A DNA stretch of 64,000 nucleotides, from contig CAYHIS010000001.1 of NCBI GenBank assembly GCA_964356785.1, forward strand, positions 252,765-316,764, read 5' to 3'. Under the pieces are notes generated by a model. It was not told the origin of the DNA. It did not search any database and saw nothing but the letters and a program-made list of their open reading frames with translations. The position numbers were made by a program, and so were the translations under genes. How positions within the stretch are numbered: position 1 is the stretch's first letter; the number at the start of each line of letters is the position of its first letter. Positions 26,921 to 35,437 of this stretch are shown piece by piece. This DNA comes from CANDYO01 sp964356785. GTDB lineage: Bacteria > Pseudomonadota > Alphaproteobacteria > Rickettsiales > CANDYO01.

Positions 26921-27298
26921 ATGTTGGAATTAGAAAAATTACTTCCAAAAAAAACATCAGTAAGACAGTTACGAATTGCGGAATTAATAAAGAAAACTGT
27001 AGCAGAAGCTTTAATTGAGAATTTGGTAGATAGCAAAATTATAGTTGAGAATTTTATAACTATTTCTAAAGTTAATTTAAGCCCTGATTTACATAATTGC
27101 ACAATTTATATAACAGCTTTCAATTGTAATAATATTAAGGAGCTAATGGCAGAATTAAATAATTTTGCTCCAAAATTTAGATTTATTATTTCAAAGCAAA
27201 TTAAACTAAAATCATCTCCTCAAGTTATATTTAGATATGATGATACGCTTGAGCATGTAGCAAAAATAGAAGAGTTAATAGAATCTACGAAGGAGTAA
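26921..27298 (+). CDS. rbfA: Ribosome-binding factor A
   Basis: RbfA is a small KH-fold protein needed for 16S rRNA maturation and cold adaptation. The 125 residues include SVRQLRIAELIKKTVAEAL near the N-terminus, ITISKVNLSPDLHNCTIYIT in the KH fold, and PQVIFRYDDTLEHVAKIEELI near the end. Fourth in the rimP-nusA-infB unit and three bases before kdsB. Its ribosome site lies in a repeat fragment. Confidence 0.93.
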   Translation: MLELEKLLPKKTSVRQLRIAELIKKTVAEALIENLVDSKIIVENFITISKVNLSPDLHNCTIYITAFNCNNIKELMAELNNFAPKFRFIISKQIKLKSSPQVIFRYDDTLEHVAKIEELIESTKE

Positions 27299-27301
27299 AT
27301 A

Positions 27302-28063
27302 ATGCATAATTTTAATGAAAAAGTCGCAATTATAATTCCTATCCGTATGGCATCAACAAGATTGCCTGGTAAATTTCATGCAGATATTGAAGGAAAACCT
27401 ATGATTCTGCATATAATAGACAGAGCAAGAGAAACTAATCTTACAAATATTTTTGTAGCTTGCGATCATCTTGATCATTTTAAGCTAGTTGAGGATTATG
27501 GGGCTCATGCTATTATGACTGATGAAGCGCATCAATCAGGCTCTGATAGAGTGTTTGAAGCTCTTGAACTTATAGATCCTGAAAAGCAATTTGAATATGT
27601 TATAAATTTGCAAGGAGATATTCCTTTCGTTGATCCAAAACTTATAAGATCTGTTATCTTGGAATTATATCAAGATGAGAAAGCTGACATCAGCACAATG
27701 CTTGCGGCTTTTGAGAATTTAGAAGATATAAAGAATCCTAATTTTGTAAAAGCAATTTTCAATATTAATCATCACGCTATTTATTTTTCAAGACTTCCAA
27801 TCCCTTTAACAATGGGTACATATAATCCTGAATATTATCACCATATAGGGATTTATGGATATAGGCGTGCATCATTAGAGAAATTTATTAGTTTGCCACA
27901 AAGTGGTTTAGAATTGGCTGAAAAATTAGAGCAATTAAGAGCTATTGAGAATGGCATGATTATTAAAGTGGGAATTACCAATGAAATTCCAGTTTCTGTT
28001 GATGTGCCAGAGGATTTAGGATCTGCTAGAGTATTTGCTAAAGAGTTTTTCAAAAGTAGTTAG
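27302..28063 (+). CDS. kdsB: 3-deoxy-manno-octulosonate cytidylyltransferase
   Basis: KdsB activates KDO to CMP-KDO for LPS inner-core synthesis. Seen: the nucleotide-binding IPIRMASTRLPGKFHADIEGKPMI, VACDHLDHF, TDEAHQSGSDRVFEAL, NLQGDIPFVDP, and HHIGIYGYRRASLEKF. The 253 residues are family length. Its presence shows that the cell makes KDO-containing LPS, which excludes the LPS-lacking Anaplasmataceae. It appears attached to the rbfA end of the translation operon, three bases away. A repeat follows. Confidence 0.95.
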   Translation: MHNFNEKVAIIIPIRMASTRLPGKFHADIEGKPMILHIIDRARETNLTNIFVACDHLDHFKLVEDYGAHAIMTDEAHQSGSDRVFEALELIDPEKQFEYVINLQGDIPFVDPKLIRSVILELYQDEKADISTMLAAFENLEDIKNPNFVKAIFNINHHAIYFSRLPIPLTMGTYNPEYYHHIGIYGYRRASLEKFISLPQSGLELAEKLEQLRAIENGMIIKVGITNEIPVSVDVPEDLGSARVFAKEFFKSS

Positions 28064-28076
28064 AGAAAAAGAAAAC

Positions 28077-28186
28077 CGTCATCCTGAGTGAAACAAAGGA
28101 TCCAGAACGAACCAAACTAGATATTTCACTTCGTTCAATATGACGAGTGGCGCGTCATCCTGAGGCTTTAGCCGAAGGATCCAGGA
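28077..28186. repeat. GTCATCCTGA/GGATCCAG-type palindromic element
   Basis: CGTCATCCTGAGTGAAACAA then AGGATCCAGAA, an inverted part TTCACTTCGTTCAATATGACG, and a further CGTCATCCTGAGGCTTTAGC then CGAAGGATCCAGG. The same building blocks occur at 47834, 48974 and inside ygfZ at 59938. It separates kdsB from trmB. Confidence 0.75.
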
Positions 28187-28209
28187 CAATAAAATTTTAG
28201 GGTTACATC

Positions 28210-28917
28210 ATGATTTTTAAAAGAATAGTTTCTTTAGCTCGTAAGCGCAGCAAAAATCTGCCACAAGAAACAAAATATCTCCAAGAAAATTTACCAAATT
28301 ACGCTGCCATTATTCCTGAAGATGGTGGGATGCTAGGAAAAATATCTGATATATTTCATAACGAGAAAAGACCATATGATAAATATGTTCTTGAAATAGG
28401 ATTTGGCTCTGGAGAAAATATATTATTTAATGCTATAAATAATCCAGATTATGCTTATATAGGTTGTGAAGTTTTTAAAGCAGGCGCAATCAAGCTATTG
28501 AAGGACATAAAAGAAAATAATGTAAATAATATTAGAATTTGGAATGATGATGCATTGGAACTAATTATGCGTCTACCTAATGATTCTTTAGATTTAGTTT
28601 ATATTTTACATCCTGATCCTTGGCCGAAGCGCAAGCATCATAATCGTCGTTTAATCAATGTTGATTTTCTAAAATTAATTGCTAGCAAAATGAAAAATAA
28701 TGCTGAAATTCTAATGATAACTGATCACCAAGATTATGCTAGATCTATTGCTAAAACCATTTTAGAAGTTATGGATCTATTTAGCCAAAAAAATTCTGAT
28801 TATCCACCGATTACCAAAACAAAATATCGCCTAAAGGCTGATAGTTTAGGCCATGAATCAAAATATTTTTATTTAGTGAGGATTGGTATTAATCAAAATA
28901 AGCTCTTTACAAAATGA
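28210..28917 (+). CDS. trmB: tRNA (guanine-N7)-methyltransferase TrmB
   Basis: This enzyme forms m7G46 in tRNA using S-adenosylmethionine. Seen: motif I VLEIGFGSGENILFNA (about residue 60), GCEVFKAGAIKLL, IWNDDALEL, and the family signature HPDPWPKRKHHNRRL. The 235 residues are normal. The C-terminal residues VRIGINQ are encoded by the repeat motif GAGGATTGGTATTAA read in frame, so the original end of the protein may have been altered. Confidence 0.94.
   Translation: MIFKRIVSLARKRSKNLPQETKYLQENLPNYAAIIPEDGGMLGKISDIFHNEKRPYDKYVLEIGFGSGENILFNAINNPDYAYIGCEVFKAGAIKLLKDIKENNVNNIRIWNDDALELIMRLPNDSLDLVYILHPDPWPKRKHHNRRLINVDFLKLIASKMKNNAEILMITDHQDYARSIAKTILEVMDLFSQKNSDYPPITKTKYRLKADSLGHESKYFYLVRIGINQNKLFTK
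28878..28892 (+). repeat. GAGGATTGGTATTAA motif inside the trmB 3' end
   Basis: Identical to 26906-26920. It is read in a frame without a stop (V-R-I-G-I-N), 25 bases before the trmB stop. Confidence 0.5.
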
Positions 28918-28971
28918 TGTAAAAGTGTTACGTTTTGATTGCTTGAATAAATAATTAATAGAGAGTATAAA

Positions 28972-29193
28972 ATGGATATAAAAAACCCAAGAATCAATGT
29001 AACTTTTGAAGAATCTACTGTGAGATTCCTTAGTGCTTTAGCTCAAGAAGAGCGTAAATCATTAGCAGGTCTTGTTCGAGAGTTAGCTCTTGAAGGATTA
29101 GAGCTGCGTGAAGATTTATATCTATCTAAAGTTGCTCAAAAATTAGATTTGGATAATGCTAAAACTTATAGTCATGATGAAGCATGGAAATAA
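28972..29193 (+). CDS. Ribbon-helix-helix antitoxin
   Basis: A 73-residue protein with a CopG/RHH fold: a short strand PRINVTFEESTVRFL, then helices LAQEERKSLAGLVRELALEGLELRED. The C-terminal tail (SKVAQKLDLDNAKTYSHDEAWK) would wrap the toxin. It overlaps the downstream RelE-type toxin by ten bases, the normal layout of a type II toxin-antitoxin pair. The complex is expected to repress its own promoter; a TATAAA sequence stands just before the ATG. Confidence 0.85.
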   Translation: MDIKNPRINVTFEESTVRFLSALAQEERKSLAGLVRELALEGLELREDLYLSKVAQKLDLDNAKTYSHDEAWK

Positions 29194-29459
29194 GATATCA
29201 AATTCGTTATATAGAGGAAGTAATCAAAAAACATATTCCTCATCTTCCATCAAGCGCAAGAACATTAATCAAAAGAGCTATTGAGGAGAGATTGATGTTA
29301 GATCCTATAGGTTTTGGCAAGCCTTTGCGCTATAGTTTAAAGGGGCATCGTCGGCTACGCGTGAGTGACCACCGTATTGTATATCGCATCGAACCTGAAG
29401 CATGTACTGTTGTTATAGTGGCCATAAAACATCGTAAAGATGTGTATGAGGATTCTTGA
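29184..29459 (+). CDS. RelE/ParE-family toxin
   Basis: The 91-residue basic protein shows the RelE fold: YIEEVIKKHIPHLPSSARTLIKRAIEERL, then GKPLRYSLKGHRRLRVSDHRIVYRIE and VVIVAIKHRKDVYED. Arg and His residues of the last two strands match mRNA-cleaving RelE toxins. It starts inside the end of the antitoxin gene (ten-base overlap). It is intact and probably active when freed. Confidence 0.88.
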   Translation: MEIRYQIRYIEEVIKKHIPHLPSSARTLIKRAIEERLMLDPIGFGKPLRYSLKGHRRLRVSDHRIVYRIEPEACTVVIVAIKHRKDVYEDS

Positions 29460-29588
29460 TGTTATACCAAAATAAAAACTGGTGATTCCAGCAATGGCAC
29501 CTCAGAACAGTTTTAGTTAAGGTTTTATTTTATATTCTTAAGCAATATGTTATATTATCTGAACTATTAGTTTAAACGGATATTTATT

Positions 29589-30866
29589 ATGAAACTTATA
29601 TTAGGTATTTTATTATTTATATATAATTTAAGCTTTGCGCAAGAGCTTAAAATAGTTACCCCTGAAAGCTATTTGAAAGAAAACCCATCTTTAGAGAGGG
29701 AAGCTGTAGTAGATCTTATAATTAAACAATTTGAAGGAAGATCTGTAAGCCAAGCGGAGTTAGATGATTTATGGAATAATCAAGAAACTAGAGAGGCTTT
29801 AAACCTAGCTAGATTTCAAGTAATAAATCAAAAACTTTATGCTGAAGGAACCGGGCATGAAGAAATAGGGGCCTATTTTCGAGCCTATATTCAATTTTTT
29901 CAGAGATTAGTTCAGAAATATAAGATTCCAGATGTAGATTTTATTATTCATACAGCGGATCAACTTCAAGTGGAAAGTAAAGATGAAAATAAATTTTTAA
30001 AAAAGCTCAATAAAATACCTAGTTTTATGTTTGCTATAGATTTAAAGGATGAATATGAATCTGAAAGGTTATTAATACTTGATCCTCTTATGTTGCTGAG
30101 TAAACATCGCAAAGTTTTATCACAGATAAAAGAAACTAATAAGCAAACTAGTTGGGAAAGTAAAATTGATAAACTATATTGGCGAGGAAGCAGCACCGGT
30201 AGTGCAAGTTTGCAATATAAATTAGAAAATATATCAAAATTACCCAGACTAGTTTTAACTTTTATGTCTAAACTATATCCAGATAAAATCGATGCAAAAT
30301 TTACTTATCTTAGAGAAGATGCATTTGCAGAAGATGAAAAAGGAAGGTTAGAAAAAATAATAGATATATTAGGAATGTCTGAGTCTGATAAAGTAAAAGA
30401 AATAGATCATTTGAAATATAAATATTTAGCATCTATTGATGGAAATACAGCAACAGGAACTAGAATTCCATGGATTATGCTGTCAAATTCTGTACTTGTG
30501 AAGCAAGATAGTAATAAAATAGAATGGTTTTACCCAGCTATGAAACCTTATGTTCATTATGTTCCAATAAAGGAAGATTTAACCGATATATTTGCTCAAA
30601 TAGAATGGATGAGAGCTAATGATGAGCAAGTAAAGCAGATTTCTGAGAATGCACAAAATTTTGTCAGCAATAGTTTAATGCCTCAAGATTTGGAAGCTCA
30701 CATGGTTATAATATTAAATGAATATAGCAAAATTCAACAAGACAAAAAAATTGTTGCTAAAGTAAGATCTGCTGAAGAAACTAGATCATTTATTAGTATA
30801 AGTATTGGAGTAATAAAAAGAATAAAGAAAAATTTTGTTGAATGGATTAATTCTTTATGGCAATAA
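29589..30866 (+). CDS. Secreted GT90 (CAP10/POGLUT-like) glycosyltransferase, copy 1
   Basis: A 425-residue protein with an N-terminal signal peptide (MKLILGILLFIYNLSFAQ). The C-terminal 230 residues resemble glycosyltransferase family 90: WRGSSTGSA (about 198-206), EIDHLKYKYLASIDGNTATGTRIPWIMLSNSVLVKQ, then EWFYPAMKPYVHYVPIKEDLTDI. In eukaryotes this family includes protein O-glucosyltransferases and cryptococcal CAP10; bacterial members modify cell-surface sugars. The export signal places it in the periplasm or beyond. The ten-base overlap with the next gene shows tandem duplication. The acceptor is unknown. Confidence 0.8.
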   Translation: MKLILGILLFIYNLSFAQELKIVTPESYLKENPSLEREAVVDLIIKQFEGRSVSQAELDDLWNNQETREALNLARFQVINQKLYAEGTGHEEIGAYFRAYIQFFQRLVQKYKIPDVDFIIHTADQLQVESKDENKFLKKLNKIPSFMFAIDLKDEYESERLLILDPLMLLSKHRKVLSQIKETNKQTSWESKIDKLYWRGSSTGSASLQYKLENISKLPRLVLTFMSKLYPDKIDAKFTYLREDAFAEDEKGRLEKIIDILGMSESDKVKEIDHLKYKYLASIDGNTATGTRIPWIMLSNSVLVKQDSNKIEWFYPAMKPYVHYVPIKEDLTDIFAQIEWMRANDEQVKQISENAQNFVSNSLMPQDLEAHMVIILNEYSKIQQDKKIVAKVRSAEETRSFISISIGVIKRIKKNFVEWINSLWQ

Positions 30867-32104
30867 GGCTTTTATTCATTCTGGTTTTTGCTAATTTAAG
30901 TTTTGCCCAAGAGCTTAAAGTTATTACCCCTGAAAGCTATTTGAACGAGAACTCCTCTCTAGAGAGAGAAGCTATTGTTGACTTCATAGTTCATCAGTTC
31001 GATGGAAAAAAGGTGAGCCAAGCAGAGTTAGATAAGTTGTGGAATGATAAAGAAATCAGAAAAAAACAACATTTAGCAAGATTCCAAATAATAAATCAGA
31101 AATTATATGCAGAGACGATGGATATTAGTCGTATTTATTTTTTAAAATTATTGGAGTATTTAGATAATTTTGTAAAGAGATATAAAATAAATGATGTTGA
31201 TTTTATAGTTTATGCAAGAGATGAAATAACGCCGAATAATAATATTGAAGAGGAATTATTGCGTATTCCAGCTTTTATGATGTCTAAGAATCTAAAGGCT
31301 TCTTATGAACAAGATAAGCTGTTAATGCCTGATGCTCATATTATAAAGAAACATTGGGGAATAGTTAGCAATGAAATAAAAAAGGAAAATACTTTAAGCC
31401 CATGGGATAAAAAGATTAATAAAATATTCTGGCGTGGGGCTAGCACTGGCGGTGCTGCAGAGCATATGTATAATATCTCAAATTTTGATAAATTTGCTCG
31501 CCTTAAATTGGTGTTTCTTTCTAAATTATATCCAGACTTGATTGATGCAAAAATGAATAGATTTGCAGATTTTTCAACAGACCAAGACGGTAAGAGTCTT
31601 AGAAATATTTTATCAATATTATTTGGTAATGATAAGATCTATATCAAAGAAGTAGACCATTTAAAATATAAATATTTAATAGCTATAGATGGTAATACAT
31701 GCCCTTGGGTTAGGGTTCCATGGATTATGCTATCTAATTCAGTATTAGTGAAACAAGAGACTCAGAAAATAGAATGGTTCTATCCTGCTATAAAACCTTA
31801 TGTACATTACGTTCCAGTCAAAGAAGATTTAACCGATATATTTGCTCAAATAGAATGGATGAAAGCTAATGATGAAAAAGTAAAAGAAATTTCTGAGAAT
31901 GCTCAAAAATTTGTAAATAATGAATTAATGCCTGAAAATATAGATGCTCAGATGGCAATAATATTAAATGAATATAGCAAGATTCAACAGGATAAAAGAA
32001 TAGTAGCAACCATTACTCCAGCAGATGATGTTATTTCTATAAAAGCTTTTATATTAGTAATAGGGAATAGAATTAAGAAATATTTTTGGAATTTATTTCA
32101 TTAA
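30857..32104 (+). CDS. Secreted GT90 (CAP10/POGLUT-like) glycosyltransferase, copy 2
   Basis: A close paralogue of the upstream gene, with signal peptide MAIRLLFILVFANLSFAQ and the same motifs: WRGASTGGAAEHM, EVDHLKYKYLIAIDGNTCPWVRVPWIMLSNSVLVKQ and YPAIKPYVHYVPVKEDLTDI. The N-terminal segment after the signal (ELKVITPESYLNENSSLERE) is almost the same in both, while the region around 85-150 has diverged. Both end in an amphipathic or hydrophobic tail. The 3' end overlaps the convergent yihY by 32 bases. Two specificities in one pathway are plausible. Confidence 0.8.
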   Translation: MAIRLLFILVFANLSFAQELKVITPESYLNENSSLEREAIVDFIVHQFDGKKVSQAELDKLWNDKEIRKKQHLARFQIINQKLYAETMDISRIYFLKLLEYLDNFVKRYKINDVDFIVYARDEITPNNNIEEELLRIPAFMMSKNLKASYEQDKLLMPDAHIIKKHWGIVSNEIKKENTLSPWDKKINKIFWRGASTGGAAEHMYNISNFDKFARLKLVFLSKLYPDLIDAKMNRFADFSTDQDGKSLRNILSILFGNDKIYIKEVDHLKYKYLIAIDGNTCPWVRVPWIMLSNSVLVKQETQKIEWFYPAIKPYVHYVPVKEDLTDIFAQIEWMKANDEKVKEISENAQKFVNNELMPENIDAQMAIILNEYSKIQQDKRIVATITPADDVISIKAFILVIGNRIKKYFWNLFH

Positions 32105-32978
32105 TATTTTTGGACTTCAGTAAAAGCTTATTAATTTCTGCCCCATAAATAAAAATTATATGAATAATATAGAAGAAAAGAAGGGTAATAATAAATCCTG
32201 CTAAACTACCATATACAAAATTGAGTTGAGTGAAGACATAGATATATTTTGAAAGTAAATACCCACTAACCATCCATAAAATAGCCACCTCTAGAGCGCC
32301 AGGTATTAAGGATCTTATTCTAAAAGAAACATTTGGTATCACATAATATAAAAGCATAACTCCAGCAAACATAGTTAGAATAAAAGTTATATATCTTAAG
32401 CTTTCCCATACAGGCGCTATAATCATAGTATTTAGCTGATTTAATAGATGAAGAAGTGGTTTTAGATGATCAAGATGTTCAATTCTCTCATATATAATTG
32501 GTAAAAATAATAATATGAACATGCTTGCAATTAATATAGCTATAATAATAAAGAATTGTAAAATGCTAAGCAGCCTACGCCAGATGTAAGCTGGAGGTGT
32601 GGCATGATGATGAATTCTGTTTAGTATAGTTCTAATTCCTTCGACTGTAGATGATGAAGTCCAAATGATTCCAAGAATAGAAACAGTAAGTAAGCTATTA
32701 GGAGGCACTCTCATTATTTCATCTACCCTTGGCTTAATTGCTTGAATTAGATCAGCTGGCATATTGTTTATAAGTAGGAATATTAATTCTTTACCATGCT
32801 CTAAATTCCCAATAAATCCGGTGACTGCCATTAAAAATATCAAAAAAGGAAAAAATGCAAGTAAAGTGATAAAAGCCATATAACCTGCATGCTCTACACC
32901 ATCATGGTTTACTAGATTTAATCCTGCTTTTACATGTAAATGAATGATTTTTTTTATAATTTTAAGAATCCGTAGCAT
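32073..32978 (-). CDS. YihY/BrkB-family inner-membrane protein
   Basis: A 301-residue protein with six hydrophobic segments. Family motifs include HAGYMAFITLLAFFPFLIFLMAVTGF near residue 30, IWTSSSTVEGIRTILNRIHH, and FVYGSLAGFIITLLFFYIIHIIFIYGAEIN at the C-terminus. The biochemical role is not known; an old assignment as RNase BN was wrong for E. coli YihY. It follows the parA-like gene by 13 bases. Confidence 0.87.
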   Translation of the reverse strand: MLRILKIIKKIIHLHVKAGLNLVNHDGVEHAGYMAFITLLAFFPFLIFLMAVTGFIGNLEHGKELIFLLINNMPADLIQAIKPRVDEIMRVPPNSLLTVSILGIIWTSSSTVEGIRTILNRIHHHATPPAYIWRRLLSILQFFIIIAILIASMFILLFLPIIYERIEHLDHLKPLLHLLNQLNTMIIAPVWESLRYITFILTMFAGVMLLYYVIPNVSFRIRSLIPGALEVAILWMVSGYLLSKYIYVFTQLNFVYGSLAGFIITLLFFYIIHIIFIYGAEINKLLLKSKNINEINSKNIS

Positions 32979-32991
32979 TTTTCTTAAGCTT

Positions 32992-33624
32992 TTATTTTAT
33001 TGGAAATGAATTATACACATTTTCAGCGATTTGTAAAATCTCTCTTGCAGCTATAGAATTAGGCTCAGTTTCTATGGAAGTGAGCCCAGTTAGCATCGCA
33101 GAAGGGTGCGCCACTCTATTTCCTAAATAATATCTTTTTATATTTTTATCAAACTGATCCTCTATGGTTTTAAGCAATTTACTTTGAGGAGGGCAGCGAT
33201 TTATAACCAAAGCCATAGGTTTATTCTCATTATTAATAATTTCTAAAGTTGCCTTAGTTGCCCATAAATCATTTGGGCTTGGCTGACATGGAACGATAAC
33301 TAAATCAGCTGCTCTTATTATAGATTTAGTCTCGGTTTCCATATGAGGTGGGCTGTCAATTAGAATAAAATCATGTTTATAAAATTTTGATACTTCGTTA
33401 TTAATTTTCCATCCAGTACTGCTACTCACATCTAAGTTAAATTTATTAACAAACTCATTATCTTTTCTAACATTGAACCAATTTAGTATCGTTTGTTGTG
33501 GATCGGTGTCAATAATAGCAACTTTTTTTCCAAATTTACTTAAGGCAGCTCCTAAATGAGCTACTAAAGTAGACTTACCAGCTCCGCCTTTTTGTTGAGC
33601 CACCGATATAACAAATGATTGCAT
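32992..33624 (-). CDS. ParA/MinD-family ATPase without ParB partner
   Basis: The 210 residues carry the deviant Walker A motif KGGAGKST (about 13-20), switch I DTDPQQTILNW, and switch II/Walker B FILIDSPPH. It is short, lacking the N-terminal HTH of chromosomal ParA, and no parB is adjacent. Such orphan ParA-like proteins position cargo or plasmids. A helper role in cell polarity or remains of a plasmid system are both possible. Confidence 0.82.
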   Translation of the reverse strand: MQSFVISVAQQKGGAGKSTLVAHLGAALSKFGKKVAIIDTDPQQTILNWFNVRKDNEFVNKFNLDVSSSTGWKINNEVSKFYKHDFILIDSPPHMETETKSIIRAADLVIVPCQPSPNDLWATKATLEIINNENKPMALVINRCPPQSKLLKTIEDQFDKNIKRYYLGNRVAHPSAMLTGLTSIETEPNSIAAREILQIAENVYNSFPIK

Positions 33625-33702
33625 TGTGGGAACCTTATCTCAAATAATGATATATATAGAGATTAATTAGGATTATAGCTTTTGTCCAATTTTTTTATTG
33701 AC

Positions 33703-35436
33703 TTATTTAGAAGAGTATAATTCTTTATAATATCTTGAAGTCTTAAGTAATTCTTCGTGCTTCCCTGATGCTATAATTTTTCCTTTATCTAAAACATAGA
33801 TCAAATCGCTATCAATTATAGTAGAAAGACGATGTGCAATAATAATAATTGTTTTACCTTTTTTCTTTAGGTCCATAATATTATTTTGAATTGCTTGTTC
33901 TGAAATAGTATCTAAAGCTGAAGTAGCTTCATCAAAAATGATAATAGGGCTGTTCTTTAATATAGCTCTAGCAATTGAAAGCCTTTGTTTCTGTCCTCCA
34001 GAGAGCTTGAACCCATTCTGACCAATGATGGTATCATATTTCTCAGGTAGCTTGTCTATAAAGTCATCTGCAGCTGCAAGTTTTGCTACTCTAGTAATTT
34101 CCTGAATATTTGCACCCAACTTCCCATAACCAATATTTGCAGCAACAGTATCATCAAAAAGTAAAATATCTTGGCTTACGATGGTAATGTGATTTCGCAA
34201 AGATTCTAAAGAAATTTCCTGGATATTCTGATCATCAATTAGAATCTGTCCTTTATTAATTTCATAAAATCTTAATAACAAATTACCTATAGTAGTTTTT
34301 CCGCTACCAGAACTTCCAACGAAAGCTATGACTTTCCCAGGCTCTATCTCAAAAGAAAGATTGTTAAATAATTTTTTAGCATTATAGCTAAAATCAACCT
34401 CTTTAAAACTTATAGAAGCTTTTTTAATTTTTAAGTTTTTACAGTTTGGTTGATCAATAATTTGAGGTTCTTCATCTAATACATCAAATAATCTTTTACT
34501 AGCAGCTAGGCCTTCTTGCAAATTATTATTAAGCTCAGCTAGGCTCTTTAAAGGGCGATAAGCTGCAACAAATGCTCCAATAAATGCAATAAAGCTTCCA
34601 GGGCTAGTGCTTCCGGAGATAACTTCATTGCCGGCATACCAAATAACACCAGCTATTGCCATGGCGCTAATGATTTCTATAATAGGAGAGGAAAGTGATT
34701 CTGTGCGGATTGCCTGAACATAGAGAGAAAATATATTATTTAAAATATTATTTGATTTATTTATTTCATAATTTTCAGCATGGTAAGCTTTTACTTCTTT
34801 TATAGCCTTAAAAGTTTCATCCAACTGGCTAGTATATTGGCCTAGCTCTTCTTGGGTAGATAAAGAAATCTTCCTCATTCTTCTACCCATTTTAATTATG
34901 GGATAAATGGCCAAAGGAAAAATTATAAAAATTAATATTGCTAGATGCCAATTTAAATTGAACATTACTAAAACTAAAAACAAGACTGTAAATAATTCTT
35001 TAGCTATGCCTGTTAATACATTAGAAAAACAAGCTCTCATCGTAATAATATCATTTGAAAAACGAGAAATTATCTTGCCAGTAGAGAATTGCTGTAAATA
35101 GGGTAAGTCCGAATAAATAAGATGCGAATATAATTTACCTTGTACGTCAGTAATAATTCTTTGGCCTACATATTTCATATAAAAATTTTGAAAATAAGTA
35201 GCAACCGCTTTAATAATACCAACTATAACCATAGCAATGGGTATAATCAGCAACATTCCTTTATCAAGATGAAAGAAGATTTTATCAAGAGCAGGTTTTA
35301 CAAGCCAAACATGGAATGCGTTCGATACAGCGACAATAATCATGGCAATAATTGCTAAAATTAATTTATTAAAATAAGGCTTAACAAAACTACTCACTAT
35401 CCGTTTTAATAAAGCTGAGGTTTTTGAGTTAGACAT
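33703..35436 (-). CDS. msbA: ABC exporter, MsbA-like lipid flippase
   Basis: A 577-residue half-transporter with six membrane segments in the first 310 residues. The ATPase domain has Walker A GSSGSGKTT, VSQDILLFDD, signature LSGGQKQR, Walker B IIIFDEATSALD and IIIAHRLSTI. It is closer to MsbA than the exporter at 4831-6519. It lies one base after pmbA in a tight minus-strand chain. In an LPS-making cell the expected role is moving lipid A-core across the inner membrane, but this is by family only. Confidence 0.85.
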   Translation of the reverse strand: MSNSKTSALLKRIVSSFVKPYFNKLILAIIAMIIVAVSNAFHVWLVKPALDKIFFHLDKGMLLIIPIAMVIVGIIKAVATYFQNFYMKYVGQRIITDVQGKLYSHLIYSDLPYLQQFSTGKIISRFSNDIITMRACFSNVLTGIAKELFTVLFLVLVMFNLNWHLAILIFIIFPLAIYPIIKMGRRMRKISLSTQEELGQYTSQLDETFKAIKEVKAYHAENYEINKSNNILNNIFSLYVQAIRTESLSSPIIEIISAMAIAGVIWYAGNEVISGSTSPGSFIAFIGAFVAAYRPLKSLAELNNNLQEGLAASKRLFDVLDEEPQIIDQPNCKNLKIKKASISFKEVDFSYNAKKLFNNLSFEIEPGKVIAFVGSSGSGKTTIGNLLLRFYEINKGQILIDDQNIQEISLESLRNHITIVSQDILLFDDTVAANIGYGKLGANIQEITRVAKLAAADDFIDKLPEKYDTIIGQNGFKLSGGQKQRLSIARAILKNSPIIIFDEATSALDTISEQAIQNNIMDLKKKGKTIIIIAHRLSTIIDSDLIYVLDKGKIIASGKHEELLKTSRYYKELYSSK

Positions 35437-35437
35437 T

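Noticed and set aside
26917..27102. Minus-strand ORF opposite rbfA
   Set aside because: Antisense to a conserved gene, with no ribosome site and no recognisable motif.
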